DNA of 64,000 nt from Nosocomiicoccus ampullae (GTDB taxonomy: Bacteria > Bacillota > Bacilli > Staphylococcales > Salinicoccaceae). The stretch's first letter is position 1, and each line of letters starts with the position of its first letter. Location of the stretch: contig NZ_CP079110.1 of NCBI RefSeq assembly GCF_019357495.1, positions 1 through 64,000 on the forward strand. Direction: 5' to 3'. Both the position numbers and the translations under genes were made by a program. Shown one piece after another: positions 1 through 14,415 of this stretch. The notes under the pieces are model-generated. The model had not been told where the DNA came from. It worked only from the letters and a program-made list of their open reading frames with translations, and did not search any database.

Positions 1-1323
1 ATGAATGGTTTAGAAGATATATGGAATAAAATATTAGAGAACATTGAAAGTAAAATTTCAAATGCTAGTTTTGGTGTATGGTTTTCAAATTCAAAATTAA
101 TTGAACTTTCGCAAGAAACTGCAGTTATTGAAGCTGGATCTGAATTTAACCGTAATTGGCTAGAAGAACATTATGTGGATCTTGTGTCTGAATCAATATT
201 TAAAGTCGTCGGAGAACAGCCTACTATTCATTTTGTTGTTGCTGGAGAAACACCGGCTGAAAAGCCAAAAGAAAAAGAAACAACTATAGAAGATAAAGAC
301 AATCAAATGTTTCATATCAACAATGAAAATACATTTGAAACATTCGTTATCGGAAATGGAAACCGCTTCGCACATGCTGCATCTCTCGCAGTCGCTGAAG
401 CTCCTGCTAAGGCATATAACCCTTTATTTATATACGGTGGGGTTGGATTAGGTAAGACTCATTTAATGCATGCGATTGGTAACTATATTCGAGAAACTCG
501 TCCTGAATCTAAAGTCGCTTACCTTTCAAGTGAACGGTTTACAAACGACTTCATAAACTCAATTCGCGATAACAAACCTGAAGCATTTCGAGAAAAATAT
601 AGAAATATCGATGTCTTATTAATTGATGACATTCAGTTTTTAGCAGGAAAAGAACAAACACAAGAAGAATTTTTCCATACATTTAACGCGTTACATGATG
701 ATGATAAGCAAATTGTAATTACAAGTGACCGTACACCTAAAGAAATTCCAACTTTAGAAGATAGATTACGTTCACGTTTTGGATGGGGGCTAACGACTGA
801 TATTACACCACCAGATTTAGAAACAAGAATCGCGATTTTAAAGAAAAAATGCGAAGAAGAAAATGTTGTCATTCCAAAAGAATCGATGATGTACATTGCA
901 AACCATATCGATACAAATATCCGTGAACTTGAAGGTGCATTAACACGCGTTGCAGCGTATGCAAATCTTACAAATCAAACGATGTCACCAGAAGTTGTTG
1001 CCGAAGCGTTAAAAGATATTGTTAAAGAACCAAAACAAAAGAAAATAACAATCGAAGATATCCAGCAAGTAGTCGCTGAATATTATGGTATAAAGATTGA
1101 AGATTTCGCGTCCAAAAAACGTACACGGTCAATTGCTTTTCCTAGACATGTTGCTATGTATTTATCAAGAGAACTTACAGATAACTCTCTGCCGAAAATT
1201 GGAGAAATATTTGGCGGTCGAGATCATACAACAGTTATTCATGCTCATGAAAAAATCTCAAAACTATACCAAGAAGACGATGAATTTAAAGATGACTTAA
1301 AAGAAATTGAAAATAAACTCTGA
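1..1323 (+). CDS. dnaA: chromosomal replication initiator protein DnaA
   Basis: Initiator that binds DnaA boxes, oligomerises with ATP and opens oriC for helicase loading. The protein is 440 aa, normal for Firmicutes. Domain I covers about residues 1-85, followed by a charged linker. The AAA+ domain has Walker A GGVGLGKT at 146-153 and Walker B ending LLIDD at 206-210. The C-terminal helix-turn-helix carries the family signature [10 protein letters not shown] at 405-414, which contacts the DnaA box. The window starts exactly on its ATG, so its promoter and ribosome site are not visible, and the sequence was probably rotated to dnaA. It is followed by oriC and dnaN, as in most Bacillales. Identification is secure. 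Confidence 0.99.
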   Translation: MNGLEDIWNKILENIESKISNASFGVWFSNSKLIELSQETAVIEAGSEFNRNWLEEHYVDLVSESIFKVVGEQPTIHFVVAGETPAEKPKEKETTIEDKDNQMFHINNENTFETFVIGNGNRFAHAASLAVAEAPAKAYNPLFIYGGVGLGKTHLMHAIGNYIRETRPESKVAYLSSERFTNDFINSIRDNKPEAFREKYRNIDVLLIDDIQFLAGKEQTQEEFFHTFNALHDDDKQIVITSDRTPKEIPTLEDRLRSRFGWGLTTDITPPDLETRIAILKKKCEEENVVIPKESMMYIANHIDTNIRELEGALTRVAAYANLTNQTMSPEVVAEALKDIVKEPKQKKITIEDIQQVVAEYYGIKIEDFASKKRTRSIAFPRHVAMYLSRELTDNSLPKIGEIFGGRDHTTVIHAHEKISKLYQEDDEFKDDLKEIENKL

Positions 1324-1491
1324 TAATCTAATGTGAGTATTGTGGATAAATGGTACACTAATACCAACAGTTTATACACATGTGAATAACTTTGATAAAT
1401 CAATCTGTTTTACACTTATCCACATATTCACAGTGCCTACTACGACTTTTACTATTTATATATATAATATATAGAATAAGGGAGCGATAAT
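1324..1491. other. oriC: oriC: DnaA-box cluster, DnaA-trio-like tract and AT-rich unwinding region
   Basis: The dnaA-dnaN spacer holds two perfect 9-mer boxes: TGTGGATAA at 1341-1349 and, inverted, TTATCCACA at 1416-1424. One-mismatch boxes lie at 1372-1380 and 1381-1389, and a weaker ATATTCACA at 1424-1432. Just downstream, 1437-1457 reads in triplets CTA CTA CGA CTT TTA CTA TTT, the complement of 3'-GAT-type DnaA-trio repeats. A purely A/T stretch (TATATATAATATATAG) follows at about 1458-1473. This order (boxes, trio, AT-rich unwinding element) matches the incC side of Bacillus origins. A further box array upstream of dnaA is expected but lies outside the window. Confidence 0.92.
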
Positions 1492-2625
1492 ATGCATTTA
1501 GAAATTAAACGATCATATTTTACAGAACAACTTAATGACGTTTTAAAAGCTATTTCAAATAGAACTGCTTTACCTATTTTGTCAGGTATTAAATTAGAAG
1601 CAGACAATGACAAATTAGTACTTATTGGAAGTAATGGAGAAATATCAATAGAAATTACAATTCCAACTGAAGTAGATAACGAAGAAATTTTAACAATTAC
1701 TGAGCCAGGTGAAGCGGTATTACCTGCACGTTTCTTTACTGATATTGTCAAAAAATTAGCTGGAGAATATGTTCAATTAAAATCGACAGATCAGTATTCA
1801 ATTCAAGTAAGTGGTGGTAAATCTAATTTCGTCATTAGTGGATCTAACCCGGACGAATACCCATTACTTCCTGAAGTGAATAATGAAGAAAGTTTAAAAA
1901 TTGCCTCATCAGCATTAAAAACAATTATTAACGAAACGAATTTCGCTGTATCAAGTTCAGAGACTAGACCAGTGTTAACTGGTGTTAACTGGCAGTTCTT
2001 TGAAAACGAGATTCACTTTACAGCAACAGACTCTCACAGACTTGCGCTAAGAAAGTTAAAAGATAAAAGTCATGCGATTGAAATTAAAAATGCAATCATT
2101 CCAGGAAAAGCGCTACACGAACTTAATAAAATTATTGAAGATAGCGACGAAGACGTTGAGATTAACTTCTCACAAAATCAAGTATTATTTAAATATGGGA
2201 ATTTAAGATTTATATCTCGCTTACTTGAAGGAAATTATCCAGATACGTCAAGATTATTCCCAGAGAACTATGAAACGAATTTAGTGATTAATAATGACGA
2301 ATTTTTAAAAGCGATTGACCGAGTATCACTACTCGCACTTGAAAGTGGGAATAGTGCAATTAAAATGACAATCGACAGTAACCGCGTTGTATTGTCATCA
2401 AATAGTCCAGAAATCGGAAATGTTGAAGAAGAGGTTACTTCAGTAGATTTAGAAGGTGAGCCACTTCAAATTTCATTCAACTCAAGATATATGATGGATG
2501 CACTCCGTGCAGTCCCTGAGGAAGAAGTATCCATTGAGTTCTTTGGAACGATGAAGCCATTTACACTTCAATCGAATACTTCAAACGATGTGATTCAATT
2601 AATTTTACCAATTAGAACATACTAA
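1492..2625 (+). CDS. dnaN: DNA polymerase III sliding clamp (beta subunit)
   Basis: Ring-shaped processivity clamp that tethers PolC and DnaE to DNA and recruits repair and mismatch proteins through a hydrophobic pocket. The product is 377 aa, the usual length for the three tandem clamp domains. The N-terminal part carries the conserved NRTALPILSGIKLEA region and the C-terminus ends in the typical LPIRTY. The start ATG follows an AAGGGAG ribosome site (about 1478-1484) just after the AT-rich end of oriC. A strong terminator follows within ten bases, so dnaN is separated from the yaaA-recF-gyrBA transcript. Identification is secure. Confidence 0.98.
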   Translation: MHLEIKRSYFTEQLNDVLKAISNRTALPILSGIKLEADNDKLVLIGSNGEISIEITIPTEVDNEEILTITEPGEAVLPARFFTDIVKKLAGEYVQLKSTDQYSIQVSGGKSNFVISGSNPDEYPLLPEVNNEESLKIASSALKTIINETNFAVSSSETRPVLTGVNWQFFENEIHFTATDSHRLALRKLKDKSHAIEIKNAIIPGKALHELNKIIEDSDEDVEINFSQNQVLFKYGNLRFISRLLEGNYPDTSRLFPENYETNLVINNDEFLKAIDRVSLLALESGNSAIKMTIDSNRVVLSSNSPEIGNVEEEVTSVDLEGEPLQISFNSRYMMDALRAVPEEEVSIEFFGTMKPFTLQSNTSNDVIQLILPIRTY

Positions 2626-2631
2626 TTATTG

Positions 2632-2678
2632 GCCATATACCCTTTAAAATTTAAAAATAAGGGTATATGGCTTTTTTT
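2632..2678 (+). terminator. terminator after dnaN
   Basis: A 13-bp perfect stem, GCCATATACCCTT at 2632-2644 with its complement at 2659-2671, is followed by a run of seven T. It closes the dnaA-dnaN unit. Confidence 0.9.
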
Positions 2679-2805
2679 ATTATTTTCTAGTAGGTATATA
2701 GTATTTTTATTTAAAAGCGCTGTATGTGGCTTTAAAAGCGAGTGTAGATGAAAAAAATCATCAAATAATGTATAATAATATAGTAAATATAAGGAGGATA
2801 CGCTG

Positions 2806-3019
2806 ATGGAAATTGTTCGAATTAATGATGGAATTATTACGATTGGCCAATTTTTAAAACTTCAATCAATTATTGATTCTGGTGGAGAAGCTAAATGGTT
2901 TCTTGCAGAAAACGAAGTTTACTTAAACGATGAATTAGAAAATAGACGTGGAAAAAAACTCCATCATAATGATGTCCTCAATATAGGTGAATTTGGAGTG
3001 TATAGAATAGAGTATGTAG

Positions 3020-3033
<14 letters not shown>
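2806..3033 (+). CDS. yaaA: S4-domain RNA-binding protein YaaA
   Basis: Small 75-aa protein of the S4 RNA-binding fold, invariably found between dnaN and recF in Bacillales. The sequence shows the S4 pattern with a glycine-rich turn (IIDSGGEAKWFLAENEVYLN) and the basic NRRGKKLHHND segment. An AAGGAGG ribosome site lies at 2791-2797, and a TATAAT (-10 candidate) lies at 2771-2776 with no convincing -35. The 3' end overlaps recF by 14 bases, which implies translational coupling. It probably binds ribosomal RNA or a ribosome assembly intermediate, but the exact role is not fixed by the sequence. Confidence 0.93.
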
Positions 3034-6048
<3,015 letters not shown>

Positions 6049-6061
6049 GGAGGAAAATTAA

Positions 6062-8536
6062 TTGGCTGAGCGTAATAATATTGAACAAGTTAATATTAGT
6101 AAAACGATGAAGAGTTCCTTCTTGAGCTATGCAATGAGTGTTATCGTATCACGTGCGTTACCAGATGTTCGAGATGGATTGAAACCCGTACACCGTAGAA
6201 TTTTATACGGAATGTATGATAACGGAATGACTAACGATAAACCATTTAAAAAGTCAGCACGTATCGTCGGAGATGTAATGGGTAAATATCACCCACACGG
6301 TGACTCTTCAATTTATGAAGCGATGGTTCGACTCGCTCAAGAATTCTCAACGCGCTACCCACTCGTACACGGACAAGGAAACTTTGGTTCAATGGATGGT
6401 GACGGTGCAGCTGCACAGCGTTATACAGAAGCAAAAATGTCGAAAATTTCGATGGAATTATTAAGAGATATTAATAAAAATACGATTGATTTTGTTCCAA
6501 ACTATGATGAAACAGAACGTGAGCCAGTCGTATTACCCGCACACTTCCCTAACTTACTCGTAAACGGAGCTTCAGGAATCGCGGTTGGTATGGCAACAAA
6601 TATACCACCACATAACTTAACTGAATCCATCGATGGTGTCCTTGCTTTATCAGAAAATCCTGAAATTACGACTTTAGAGTTAATGGACATCATTAAAGGA
6701 CCAGACTTCCCAACTGCTGGGCTTATTATGGGTCGCGCGGGAATTAAAAAAGCATATGAGACTGGTCGTGGATCAGTAATTATGCGTGCAAGATGTACAA
6801 TAGAAGAAATGAAAAACGGTAAAGAACGTATCGTCGTTTCTGAAATACCGTATCAAGTTAATAAAGCACGTTTAGTTGAAAAAATTGCTGAACTCGTGCG
6901 CGATAAAAAAATCGAAGGTATCACAGATCTACGTGACGAAACGTCACTCCAAGAAGGCGTTAAAATAATTATTGAAATTCGTCGTGATCAAAATGCAAAC
7001 GTTATATTAAACAACCTATATAAGCAAACACCATTACAATTATCGTTTGGTGTAAATATGCTTGCACTAGTGAATGGTGAACCAGAAACACTGACATTAA
7101 AAGAAATGTTACATCATTATCTTGAACACCAAAAAGAAGTTGTAACAAGACGTACAAAATTTGACCTTGAACGCGCAAAAGCACGTGCACATATTTTAGA
7201 AGGTCTTATGATTGCACTTGACCATATTGACGAAATTATCGCGTTAATTCGTGCATCAGAAACTGATGAAGAAGCAAAACAGGGCTTAATGGAGAAGTTT
7301 AGCCTGTCAGATAAACAAGCCCAAGCTATTTTAGATATGCGTTTACGTCGTTTAACAGGTCTTGAACGCGATAAAATTCAGTCTGAATACAACGACTTAA
7401 TGAAGACGATTGAAGAACTTCAAGCAATTTTAAATTCTGAAGAAAAATTACTTGAACTCATTCGTAAAGAACTCATCGAAATTCGCGACAAATACGGCGA
7501 CGAGCGTCGTACGGAAATTACTGCGGGCGCAATTGATATTGAAGATGAGGATTTAATTCCTGAAGAACAAATTGTAGTGACACTTTCACACGAGAACTAT
7601 ATTAAGCGATTACCTGCAGACACATACCGTGCACAAAAACGCGGTGGTCGTGGTATTCAAGGAATGAATACAATCGAAGATGACTTCGTTGAACAAATTG
7701 TTGCGATGTCAACACACGACTACTTATTATTCTTTACAAATAAAGGACGCGTGTATCGTCTAAAAGGATACGAAGTCGCAGAATTATCACGTCAATCTAA
7801 AGGAATACCAATTGTTAATATGATCGAAGTCGACAAAGATGAAAAAATTACGACGATGTTATCTGTAAAAGATAAAGACGGCGCTACAGATGGTTATTAC
7901 CTACTCTTTGTAACGCGTAATGGTATTGTGAAGCGTACAAAACTTTCAGAGTTTAACCGTATTAATAGAAACGGTAAAATTGCGATCACGTTTAAAGAAG
8001 ACGATGAACTACTCGCAGTTAGATTTACTGACGGCAACTCTGAAGTTATTATCGGTTCAAGACAAGGTCAACTCATTCGTTTTGACGAAAATGATATTCG
8101 TTCAATGGGACGTACAGCAGCTGGAGTCATCGGAATGCGTCTACGTGACGGTGATGAAGTTGTAGGATTAGACGTGTTAAAAGAAAATCAGCACGTCTTA
8201 GCAGTGACAAATAAAGGTTACGGAAAACAAACTATTGAAAGCGAGTATCGTCAAGCAAGACGCGGCGGTCTTGGTGTTAAAACAATTAATCTAAACGACA
8301 GAATCGGTGAACTTGAATCAATTGCTGCTGTTGATGGTGACGAAGATATTATGGTTGTCACAGATGGTGGCATAATCATTCGATTCTCAATTAATGACGT
8401 ATCCGTCACTGGACGTAGTACACAAGGTGTACGTCTTATGCGCTTAGACGAATCACATGACGTTGCAACAGTTGCGGTTGTTAAAGACGTTGAAAAAGAT
8501 ATTGAAGATGAAGAACAAATCGAAGAAAATGAGTAA
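6062..8536 (+). CDS. gyrA: DNA gyrase subunit A
   Basis: Breakage-reunion subunit of gyrase. The start is a TTG at 6062, supported by AGGAGG eight bases upstream and by the usual N-terminus MAERNN...; no nearby ATG fits. The length is 824 aa. The catalytic tyrosine is Tyr121 in AQRYTEAKM. The quinolone-determining segment [10 protein letters not shown] keeps Ser82, Ser83 and Glu86, the counterparts of Staphylococcus aureus Ser84, Ser85 and Glu88, so the allele looks quinolone-sensitive. The C-terminal half is the beta-pinwheel, with the GyrA-box-like QKRGGRG. The tail is acidic. It ends the yaaA-recF-gyrBA operon at a strong terminator. Confidence 0.97.
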   Translation: MAERNNIEQVNISKTMKSSFLSYAMSVIVSRALPDVRDGLKPVHRRILYGMYDNGMTNDKPFKKSARIVGDVMGKYHPHGDSSIYEAMVRLAQEFSTRYPLVHGQGNFGSMDGDGAAAQRYTEAKMSKISMELLRDINKNTIDFVPNYDETEREPVVLPAHFPNLLVNGASGIAVGMATNIPPHNLTESIDGVLALSENPEITTLELMDIIKGPDFPTAGLIMGRAGIKKAYETGRGSVIMRARCTIEEMKNGKERIVVSEIPYQVNKARLVEKIAELVRDKKIEGITDLRDETSLQEGVKIIIEIRRDQNANVILNNLYKQTPLQLSFGVNMLALVNGEPETLTLKEMLHHYLEHQKEVVTRRTKFDLERAKARAHILEGLMIALDHIDEIIALIRASETDEEAKQGLMEKFSLSDKQAQAILDMRLRRLTGLERDKIQSEYNDLMKTIEELQAILNSEEKLLELIRKELIEIRDKYGDERRTEITAGAIDIEDEDLIPEEQIVVTLSHENYIKRLPADTYRAQKRGGRGIQGMNTIEDDFVEQIVAMSTHDYLLFFTNKGRVYRLKGYEVAELSRQSKGIPIVNMIEVDKDEKITTMLSVKDKDGATDGYYLLFVTRNGIVKRTKLSEFNRINRNGKIAITFKEDDELLAVRFTDGNSEVIIGSRQGQLIRFDENDIRSMGRTAAGVIGMRLRDGDEVVGLDVLKENQHVLAVTNKGYGKQTIESEYRQARRGGLGVKTINLNDRIGELESIAAVDGDEDIMVVTDGGIIIRFSINDVSVTGRSTQGVRLMRLDESHDVATVAVVKDVEKDIEDEEQIEENE

Positions 8537-8540
8537 TATA

Positions 8541-8567
8541 AAGTTGGAGATTTCTCCAACTTTTTTT
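8541..8567 (+). terminator. terminator after gyrA
   Basis: A ten-pair hairpin AAGTTGGAGA / TCTCCAACTT with a two-base gap as written, followed by seven T. Confidence 0.9.
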
Positions 8568-8579
8568 GATTTTATAAAA

Positions 8580-8593
8580 TGTAAGCGCTATAC
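8580..8593 (+). promoter_or_regulatory. candidate CcpA cre site upstream of hutH
   Basis: TGTAAGCGCTATAC matches the core TGWAARCGYTWNCW of catabolite-responsive elements, with mismatches only at the last two positions. It lies about 35 bases before the hutH start. Histidine use is under carbon control in related bacteria, which fits. Confidence 0.55.
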
Positions 8594-8626
8594 TAAAAAT
8601 AAATATAGTATAAAGGGGGATATTTA

Positions 8627-10114
8627 GTGACTATTTTAAAATTAAATGGAAGCGATTTATCTATTGATTTAATTAAGCGCTTTTTAGAAGAAAAAGACTC
8701 CACTGTTGAAATTACAGAAGATGCTTATGCTCGTGTTAAATCATCAAGGCAGATTGTAGAAAACATTATTAACGATGGACAAACAATCTACGGAATCACA
8801 ACTGGATTTGGATTATTCAGTGACGTTTTAATATCAAAAGAAAAAACAGCACAACTTCAAACGAATTTAATTCGTTCGCATGCAGTGGGGGTTGGAAATC
8901 ATTTAAATGAAACGACTGCTCTACTTATGATGATTTTACGTCTAAATACAATGTTAAAAGGTCATTCGGGGGTTCGTGTCGAACTTGTCGAACAGTTAAA
9001 AACATTTATTAATAAACGTATTATTCCAGTAATTCCTGAACAAGGGTCATTAGGTGCTTCAGGAGACCTTGCCCCTCTTTCACATATGGCATTACCGCTC
9101 ATAGGTGAAGGAGAAGTGTTTAAAGATGGTAATATTGTTAAAACAAGACAAGTTTTAAAAGAATTATCAATCGAACCGATTGAGCTTGCTGCAAAAGAAG
9201 GCCTCGCTTTAATCAATGGCACACAAGCAATGACAGCAATAGGAACTATTACATATATCGAATCAGAGAAGTTGATGGAGGACAGTTTATGGATTTCATC
9301 ATTAACTCTTCAAAGCTTACGCGGTATTATTGACGCATTTGATGAAAAAATCCACCGAGCACGTGGCTATGATGAGCAAATTTACGTAGCAAAAAAGATG
9401 AAAGAGTACTTAGAAAACTCACAGCTTACGACACATCAAGGTGAATTACGTGTTCAAGATGCATATTCACTTCGTTGTATACCTCAAGTACATGGTGCGA
9501 GTTTTCAAACACTAAAGTATGTTAAAGAAAAATTAGAAATAGAAATGAACGCAGCAAATGATAATCCGTTAATTTTTAATGAGCGAGAAGTATACTCTGG
9601 TGGGAACTTTCATGGTCAGCCAATTGCGATTTCAATGGACTTATTAAAAATCGGTGTTGCTGAAATTGCAAATATCTCAGAAAGACGTATCGAACGTTTA
9701 GTTAATCCGGATTTAAATGATGGCTTACCTGCATTTTTAAGCCCTGAAGAAGGTCTTCAATCTGGTGCAATGATTTTACAATATATGGCAGCGAGCTTAG
9801 TTTCAGAAAACAAAACACTCGCCCACCCAGCGTCTGTCGACTCAATTCCATCAAGCGGAAACCAAGAGGATCACGTATCAATGGGAACAATTGGCGCAAG
9901 ACATGCACGAGATATTGTGAAAAATGTACGATATGTACTTGCAACAGAGTTATTTATCGCGTTAAGTGCAGTAGAAATCCGCGGATCAGACAAACTATCA
10001 CCAAAGACGAAAGAAAAATTCGACGAATATCATCAAATTGTGGACTTTATTAATCAAGATCGCAAATTTTCAGATGATATTAAACATCTAGCAGATGCCC
10101 TAGCTTTTGTGTAA
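8627..10114 (+). CDS. hutH: histidine ammonia-lyase
   Basis: First step of histidine breakdown: L-histidine to urocanate and ammonia, in the cytosol. The protein is 495 aa, typical of HutH. The Ala144-Ser145-Gly146 triad in [11 protein letters not shown] cyclises to the MIO electrophile. Other family marks are YGITTGFG near residue 55, [20 protein letters not shown], and the C-terminal [12 protein letters not shown]. The start is GTG at 8627 behind AAAGGGGG. It heads a four-gene run hutH-transporter-hutU-hutI between gyrA and serS. In S. aureus hutH also sits after gyrA, but hutU and hutI are elsewhere, so this compact arrangement is notable. Confidence 0.97.
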   Translation: MTILKLNGSDLSIDLIKRFLEEKDSTVEITEDAYARVKSSRQIVENIINDGQTIYGITTGFGLFSDVLISKEKTAQLQTNLIRSHAVGVGNHLNETTALLMMILRLNTMLKGHSGVRVELVEQLKTFINKRIIPVIPEQGSLGASGDLAPLSHMALPLIGEGEVFKDGNIVKTRQVLKELSIEPIELAAKEGLALINGTQAMTAIGTITYIESEKLMEDSLWISSLTLQSLRGIIDAFDEKIHRARGYDEQIYVAKKMKEYLENSQLTTHQGELRVQDAYSLRCIPQVHGASFQTLKYVKEKLEIEMNAANDNPLIFNEREVYSGGNFHGQPIAISMDLLKIGVAEIANISERRIERLVNPDLNDGLPAFLSPEEGLQSGAMILQYMAASLVSENKTLAHPASVDSIPSSGNQEDHVSMGTIGARHARDIVKNVRYVLATELFIALSAVEIRGSDKLSPKTKEKFDEYHQIVDFINQDRKFSDDIKHLADALAFV

Positions 10115-10129
10115 TTAAAATTTTAAAAA

Positions 10130-10143
10130 TGAAAGCGCTTAAA
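10130..10143 (+). promoter_or_regulatory. candidate CcpA cre site between hutH and the transporter
   Basis: TGAAAGCGCTTAAA matches the cre consensus except at one position. It overlaps the ribosome site AAGGAGGG of the following gene and an upstream in-frame ATG at 10129. It could act as an internal road-block or as an operator for a second promoter. Confidence 0.55.
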
Positions 10144-10155
10144 AGGAGGGGTTTT

Positions 10156-11493
10156 ATGCCGAAAAACTTTTCAGAAGTAAAAATCTCTAAAGAAACAATG
10201 GATCAACAAGAATCAAAAAAGATTTGGCGTTTTTTTGTCTATAGTTTAATCGGTATATTCATTTTTTTCATACCAATTACGATTGGGGAAAAGAATTCTA
10301 TTATACTCGATCACTTAGTATCTTTCATTCGTATGACATTCGCGGATATTGAAATGTACTATACATGGGTAGTAATTATAGTCGGGGCGATATTGCCTTT
10401 TATATTAAAACAGACAAAAACGATTTCAGATAAGATTTTTACTGGTATCAAACTGTTTGGACTCGTTATTGGAACTATGGTGGTATTTAATTTTGGACCG
10501 AGTGTTGTACTTCAAGATAATATCGGAAAGTTTCTATATAACTCGCTCGCAATTAACTTAAGCATTTTAATACCAATTGGTGGCGCGCTACTCGCGTTAG
10601 TAGTTGATTATGGATTACTTATTTTTATGGGTGTTTTACTTGAACCAATTATGCGACCGATTTTTAGAACACCTGGTAGGTCAGCAATTGATGCTGTTGC
10701 TTCATTTGTTGGAAGCTATTCTATCGGACTATTAATCACAAGTCGTGTCTATAAAGAAGGACTCTACTCTAAACGTGAATCACTCATTATCGCGACAGGG
10801 TTTTCAACAGTTTCTGTAACTTTTATGATTGTTATCGCAAATACGTTAGATATGATGGACCACTGGCTACTCTACTTCTGGTGGACATTAATTATTACGT
10901 TTTTAGTGACGGCAATTTCTGTGAGGATTCCTCCAATTTCTACAGAAAAAGATGAATTTTATGGTGGTGTCAATAAAAACGTTGTTGAACGCTTTGATAC
11001 AAATCGATTTCAATATGCTTGGTATAAAACTAAACAAGCCTCATTTGAATTTGAAACACTCGGAAAATCGATTTGGAAAAATTTTTTCGATGCATTACGT
11101 ATGATGACATCAATTGTACCGTCGATACTAGCGATTGGTTTTATCGGACTTGTATTAGCAGAATATACACCAATTATTCACTGGTTATCATTTATTTTTT
11201 ACCCAGTATTATTTTTCTGGCCGATTGACAATATTGCTTTAATTGCAGATGCTGCGACAATCTCACTTATTGAAATGTTCTTACCAGTACTACTTGTTAC
11301 TGAAGCGGCACTTCAAACGAAATTTATTGTGGCAGTTGTATCGGTATCTGCAATTATTTTCTTATCTGGTTTAGTACCAGCGATTTTAAGTACAGATTTA
11401 AAAATTTCATTTTGGAAACTTATGGTTATTTGGTTCATTCGTGTGGCACTTACATTAATCATTACAATACCAATATCCATATTACTATTTTAA
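10156..11493 (+). CDS. YjiH-family membrane transporter (nucleoside-recognition/Gate domains), probably for histidine or urocanate
   Basis: Integral membrane protein of 445 aa with about ten hydrophobic segments. It belongs to the YjiH-like proteins with two Gate (nucleoside-recognition) domains; the segment RPIFRTPGRSAIDAVASFVGS is the most conserved part. I start it at the ATG at 10156, which has AAGGAGGG at 10143-10150, not at the ATG at 10129 that lies inside the cre-like palindrome. It sits between hutH and hutU, so an import role for histidine or urocanate is likely, but this is inference from position. A paralogue with the same TPGRS/APGRS motif starts at 62919. Confidence 0.85.
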   Translation: MPKNFSEVKISKETMDQQESKKIWRFFVYSLIGIFIFFIPITIGEKNSIILDHLVSFIRMTFADIEMYYTWVVIIVGAILPFILKQTKTISDKIFTGIKLFGLVIGTMVVFNFGPSVVLQDNIGKFLYNSLAINLSILIPIGGALLALVVDYGLLIFMGVLLEPIMRPIFRTPGRSAIDAVASFVGSYSIGLLITSRVYKEGLYSKRESLIIATGFSTVSVTFMIVIANTLDMMDHWLLYFWWTLIITFLVTAISVRIPPISTEKDEFYGGVNKNVVERFDTNRFQYAWYKTKQASFEFETLGKSIWKNFFDALRMMTSIVPSILAIGFIGLVLAEYTPIIHWLSFIFYPVLFFWPIDNIALIADAATISLIEMFLPVLLVTEAALQTKFIVAVVSVSAIIFLSGLVPAILSTDLKISFWKLMVIWFIRVALTLIITIPISILLF

Positions 11494-11512
11494 ATTTAAG
11501 GAGTGTTTATAG

Positions 11513-13171
11513 ATGTCAAGAAATATTCGAGCTAAAAAAGGTTTAGAAATTGAGTGTAAAGGATGGGAACAAGAAGCGGCTTTACGCATGTTATACAATA
11601 ACTTAGATCCTGAAGTTGCGGAGCATCCAGAAGATTTAGTTGTTTACGGTGGAATTGGTAAGGCAGCACGTAACTGGGAAGCGTTTGATGCAATTGTTGA
11701 TACGTTAAGAGAATTAGAAGACGATGAAACAATGCTTGTTCAGTCAGGTAAACCAGTTGCGGTATTTAAAACACACGATGAAGCACCACGTGTACTTATT
11801 TCAAACTCAGTCATCGTACCTAAATGGGCAAATTGGAATCACTTTAACGAACTTGATAAAAAAGGATTAATAATGTACGGTCAAATGACTGCAGGATCTT
11901 GGATTTATATCGGATCTCAGGGGATTGTTCAAGGTACGTATGAATCATTTGCAGAACTCGCAAATCAGCATTACGGGGGTACCTTAAAGGGTACGATTAC
12001 TTTAACTGCTGGTCTCGGAGGTATGGGTGGTGCACAGCCACTAGCTGTATCGTTTTGTGAAGGTGTATCAATTAACGTAGAAGTTGATAAATCGAGAATT
12101 GAAAAACGTATCGAGACTGGTTACTGTGACGTCATGATTGAGGACTTAGACGAGGCATTAAAAGTCGCTGAAGAAGCGAGAGATGAAGGACGTAATTTAT
12201 CTATTGGATTATTAGGTAATGCAGCGGAAATTTTACCTAAAATTTTAAATAGTGATACGAGAATAGATGTCGTCACAGACCAAACAAGTGCACATGATCC
12301 GTTAAACGGCTATGTACCTAAGGACTATTCACTAGAAGAAGCAAGAAAACTACGTAAAGAAAACCCTGAAAAGTATGTAGAGTTATCTACAGCATCAATC
12401 GCTACACATGTTGAAGCGATGCTTGGATTTAAGGAGAAAGGTGCGATTGTCTTTGATTACGGAAATAACATTCGTCAGGTTGCGTATGATTATGGTGTGA
12501 AAAATGCATTTGACTTTGGAGGGTTCGTGCCACTATTCATTCGACCGTTATTCTGTGAAGGTAAAGGACCATTTAGATTTGCTGCTTTATCAGGAGACCC
12601 TAAAGATATTGAAGCAGCAGATAAAAAAATGCGTGAATTATTCCCAGATAATGAAAAGTTAATTCGATGGTTAGATATGGCTGAAGAACGTATTCACTTC
12701 CAAGGGTTACCGTCACGTATCGCTTGGTTAGGGTACGGTGAACGTGCGAAAATGGGATTGGCTTTAAATGAAATGGTTCGTTCAGGTGAAATTAGTGCAC
12801 CAATTGTTATTGGTCGAGATCATTTAGATTCTGGATCAGTTGCGAGTCCAAACCGTGAAACTGAGTCTATGAAAGATGGTAGTGATACAGTTGGTGACTG
12901 GGCGATATTAAATGCTTTAATTAACACAGCAGCTGGTGGATCATGGATTTCATTCCACCACGGTGGTGGTGTTGGTATGGGATACTCATTACATGCAGGA
13001 ATGGTCGTCGTTGCAGACGGAACTGATAAAGCAGCAAAACGGTTAGAAAGAGTATTAACTACAGATCCGGGTATGGGAGTAGTAAGACATGTTGACGCAG
13101 GCTATGATATTGCAATTGAAACAGCGAAAAAGAATAACATGAATATTCCAATGTTAAAGGAGAATAGATAA
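11513..13171 (+). CDS. hutU: urocanate hydratase
   Basis: Second enzyme of histidine use: urocanate to imidazolonepropionate, with a tightly bound NAD+ as electrophile. The protein is 552 aa, standard for HutU. Family marks are [19 protein letters not shown] near the N-terminus, the glycine-rich [14 protein letters not shown], the NAD-contacting GSQGIVQGT region, and [13 protein letters not shown] near the C-terminus. Start ATG 11513 follows AAGGAG by ten bases. Its TAA shares one base with the hutI ATG, so the two are translationally coupled. Confidence 0.97.
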   Translation: MSRNIRAKKGLEIECKGWEQEAALRMLYNNLDPEVAEHPEDLVVYGGIGKAARNWEAFDAIVDTLRELEDDETMLVQSGKPVAVFKTHDEAPRVLISNSVIVPKWANWNHFNELDKKGLIMYGQMTAGSWIYIGSQGIVQGTYESFAELANQHYGGTLKGTITLTAGLGGMGGAQPLAVSFCEGVSINVEVDKSRIEKRIETGYCDVMIEDLDEALKVAEEARDEGRNLSIGLLGNAAEILPKILNSDTRIDVVTDQTSAHDPLNGYVPKDYSLEEARKLRKENPEKYVELSTASIATHVEAMLGFKEKGAIVFDYGNNIRQVAYDYGVKNAFDFGGFVPLFIRPLFCEGKGPFRFAALSGDPKDIEAADKKMRELFPDNEKLIRWLDMAEERIHFQGLPSRIAWLGYGERAKMGLALNEMVRSGEISAPIVIGRDHLDSGSVASPNRETESMKDGSDTVGDWAILNALINTAAGGSWISFHHGGGVGMGYSLHAGMVVVADGTDKAAKRLERVLTTDPGMGVVRHVDAGYDIAIETAKKNNMNIPMLKENR

Positions 13172-14409
13172 TGTCGACAACAATTATTAAAAATATTGGT
13201 GAATTAGTATTACCGAAAAAAACGTCACACGCATTAAAAGGTAAAGAGATGGACGAATTATTAATCGTAAAAGATGCAATAGTCGTCATTGAAGACGGAA
13301 AAATCGTCTACAGTGGTGAAAAAACAGATGAATATGTGGCTGATAAAGAAATCGATGCGGAAGGTAAACTCGTTACACCAGCACTCGTTGATCCGCATAC
13401 CCATGTTGTTCATGGTGGATCACGTGAGCACGAACTATCTTTAAAAATTCAAGGCGTTGATTATTTAGAGATTTTAGAGCAAGGTGGCGGTATTTTAAAC
13501 ACTGTTGAAGCGACCCAGAAAGCTTCGTTTGATGAGTTACTAGATAAAGCATCTAAAAATATTATAAGAATGATTCAACATGGTGTACTAACAGTTGAAT
13601 CTAAAAGTGGATATGGACTCGACCAAGAAAATGAGTTAAAACAGTTAAAAGTATCACATGCACTTGAAGAAAAATTCCCAATTGAAATGAAACACACTTA
13701 TCTAGGGCCACATGCTGTACCTAAAGGTAGAGAAAACGAAGAATTCTTACAAGAAATGACAGATTTACTGAAAGATGAAGAAATTAAAAAGCTTTCTGAT
13801 TTTGCGGATATATTTACTGAAACAGGTGTATTCAGTGTTGATGAGTCTAGACGTTATATGGAATTAGCAAAAGAAGCGGGTTATGATTTAAAAATTCACG
13901 CCGATGAAATCGATCCACTCGGTGGTTTAGGCCTTGCCATCGAACAAGGTGCAGTAACTGCGGATCACTTAGTTGCCGCTTCAGATAAAGATAAGAAAGC
14001 ATTAAAAGATAGCAATACAATTGCTGTACTACTTCCTGGAACAACGTTTTACTTAGGCAAAGATGAATACGCAGACGCTCGTGGTATGATTGATAATGGA
14101 GGGGCTGTAGCACTTGCGACGGACTTTAACCCGGGAAGCTGTGTGACAGATAACCTACAAATGATTATGACAATCGGTGCAATTAAATTAAGAATGACAC
14201 CAAAAGAAGTATGGAATGCAGTCACAGTAAACGCAGCACACGCGATTAAAAGTAACCGTGGAACGTTAGACGCTGGTGATGACGCAAATCTTGTGATTTG
14301 GAACGCACCAAATCATGAATATGTACCGTATCACTATGGAGTGAACCATGCATCCAAAGTATTTGCAAATGGTAAACTCGTATTCGAACAACGAGGACTC
14401 AATTTATAG
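13171..14409 (+). CDS. hutI: imidazolonepropionase
   Basis: Third enzyme of histidine use: hydrolyses 4-imidazolone-5-propionate to N-formimino-L-glutamate. The protein is 412 aa. It is an amidohydrolase-fold metal enzyme with [10 protein letters not shown] (the HxH metal pair), the [10 protein letters not shown] substrate loop, [10 protein letters not shown], and the late Asp in [10 protein letters not shown] ribosome site AAAGGAG lies inside the end of hutU. No hutG (formiminoglutamate hydrolase) follows, so the last step must be encoded elsewhere. The next bases begin the promoter of the serS leader, and no clear terminator separates them. Confidence 0.97.
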   Translation: MSTTIIKNIGELVLPKKTSHALKGKEMDELLIVKDAIVVIEDGKIVYSGEKTDEYVADKEIDAEGKLVTPALVDPHTHVVHGGSREHELSLKIQGVDYLEILEQGGGILNTVEATQKASFDELLDKASKNIIRMIQHGVLTVESKSGYGLDQENELKQLKVSHALEEKFPIEMKHTYLGPHAVPKGRENEEFLQEMTDLLKDEEIKKLSDFADIFTETGVFSVDESRRYMELAKEAGYDLKIHADEIDPLGGLGLAIEQGAVTADHLVAASDKDKKALKDSNTIAVLLPGTTFYLGKDEYADARGMIDNGGAVALATDFNPGSCVTDNLQMIMTIGAIKLRMTPKEVWNAVTVNAAHAIKSNRGTLDAGDDANLVIWNAPNHEYVPYHYGVNHASKVFANGKLVFEQRGLNL

Positions 14410-14415
14410 TCGTTC

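Noticed and set aside
2710-2726. TTTAAAAGCGCTGTATG as a cre site before yaaA
   Set aside because: Too many mismatches outside the GCGC core, and there is no reason for carbon control of recF-gyrBA.
10129-10155. ATG at 10129 as start of the hut-operon transporter
   Set aside because: It lies inside the cre-like palindrome and has no ribosome site, while the ATG at 10156 has AAGGAGGG correctly placed.
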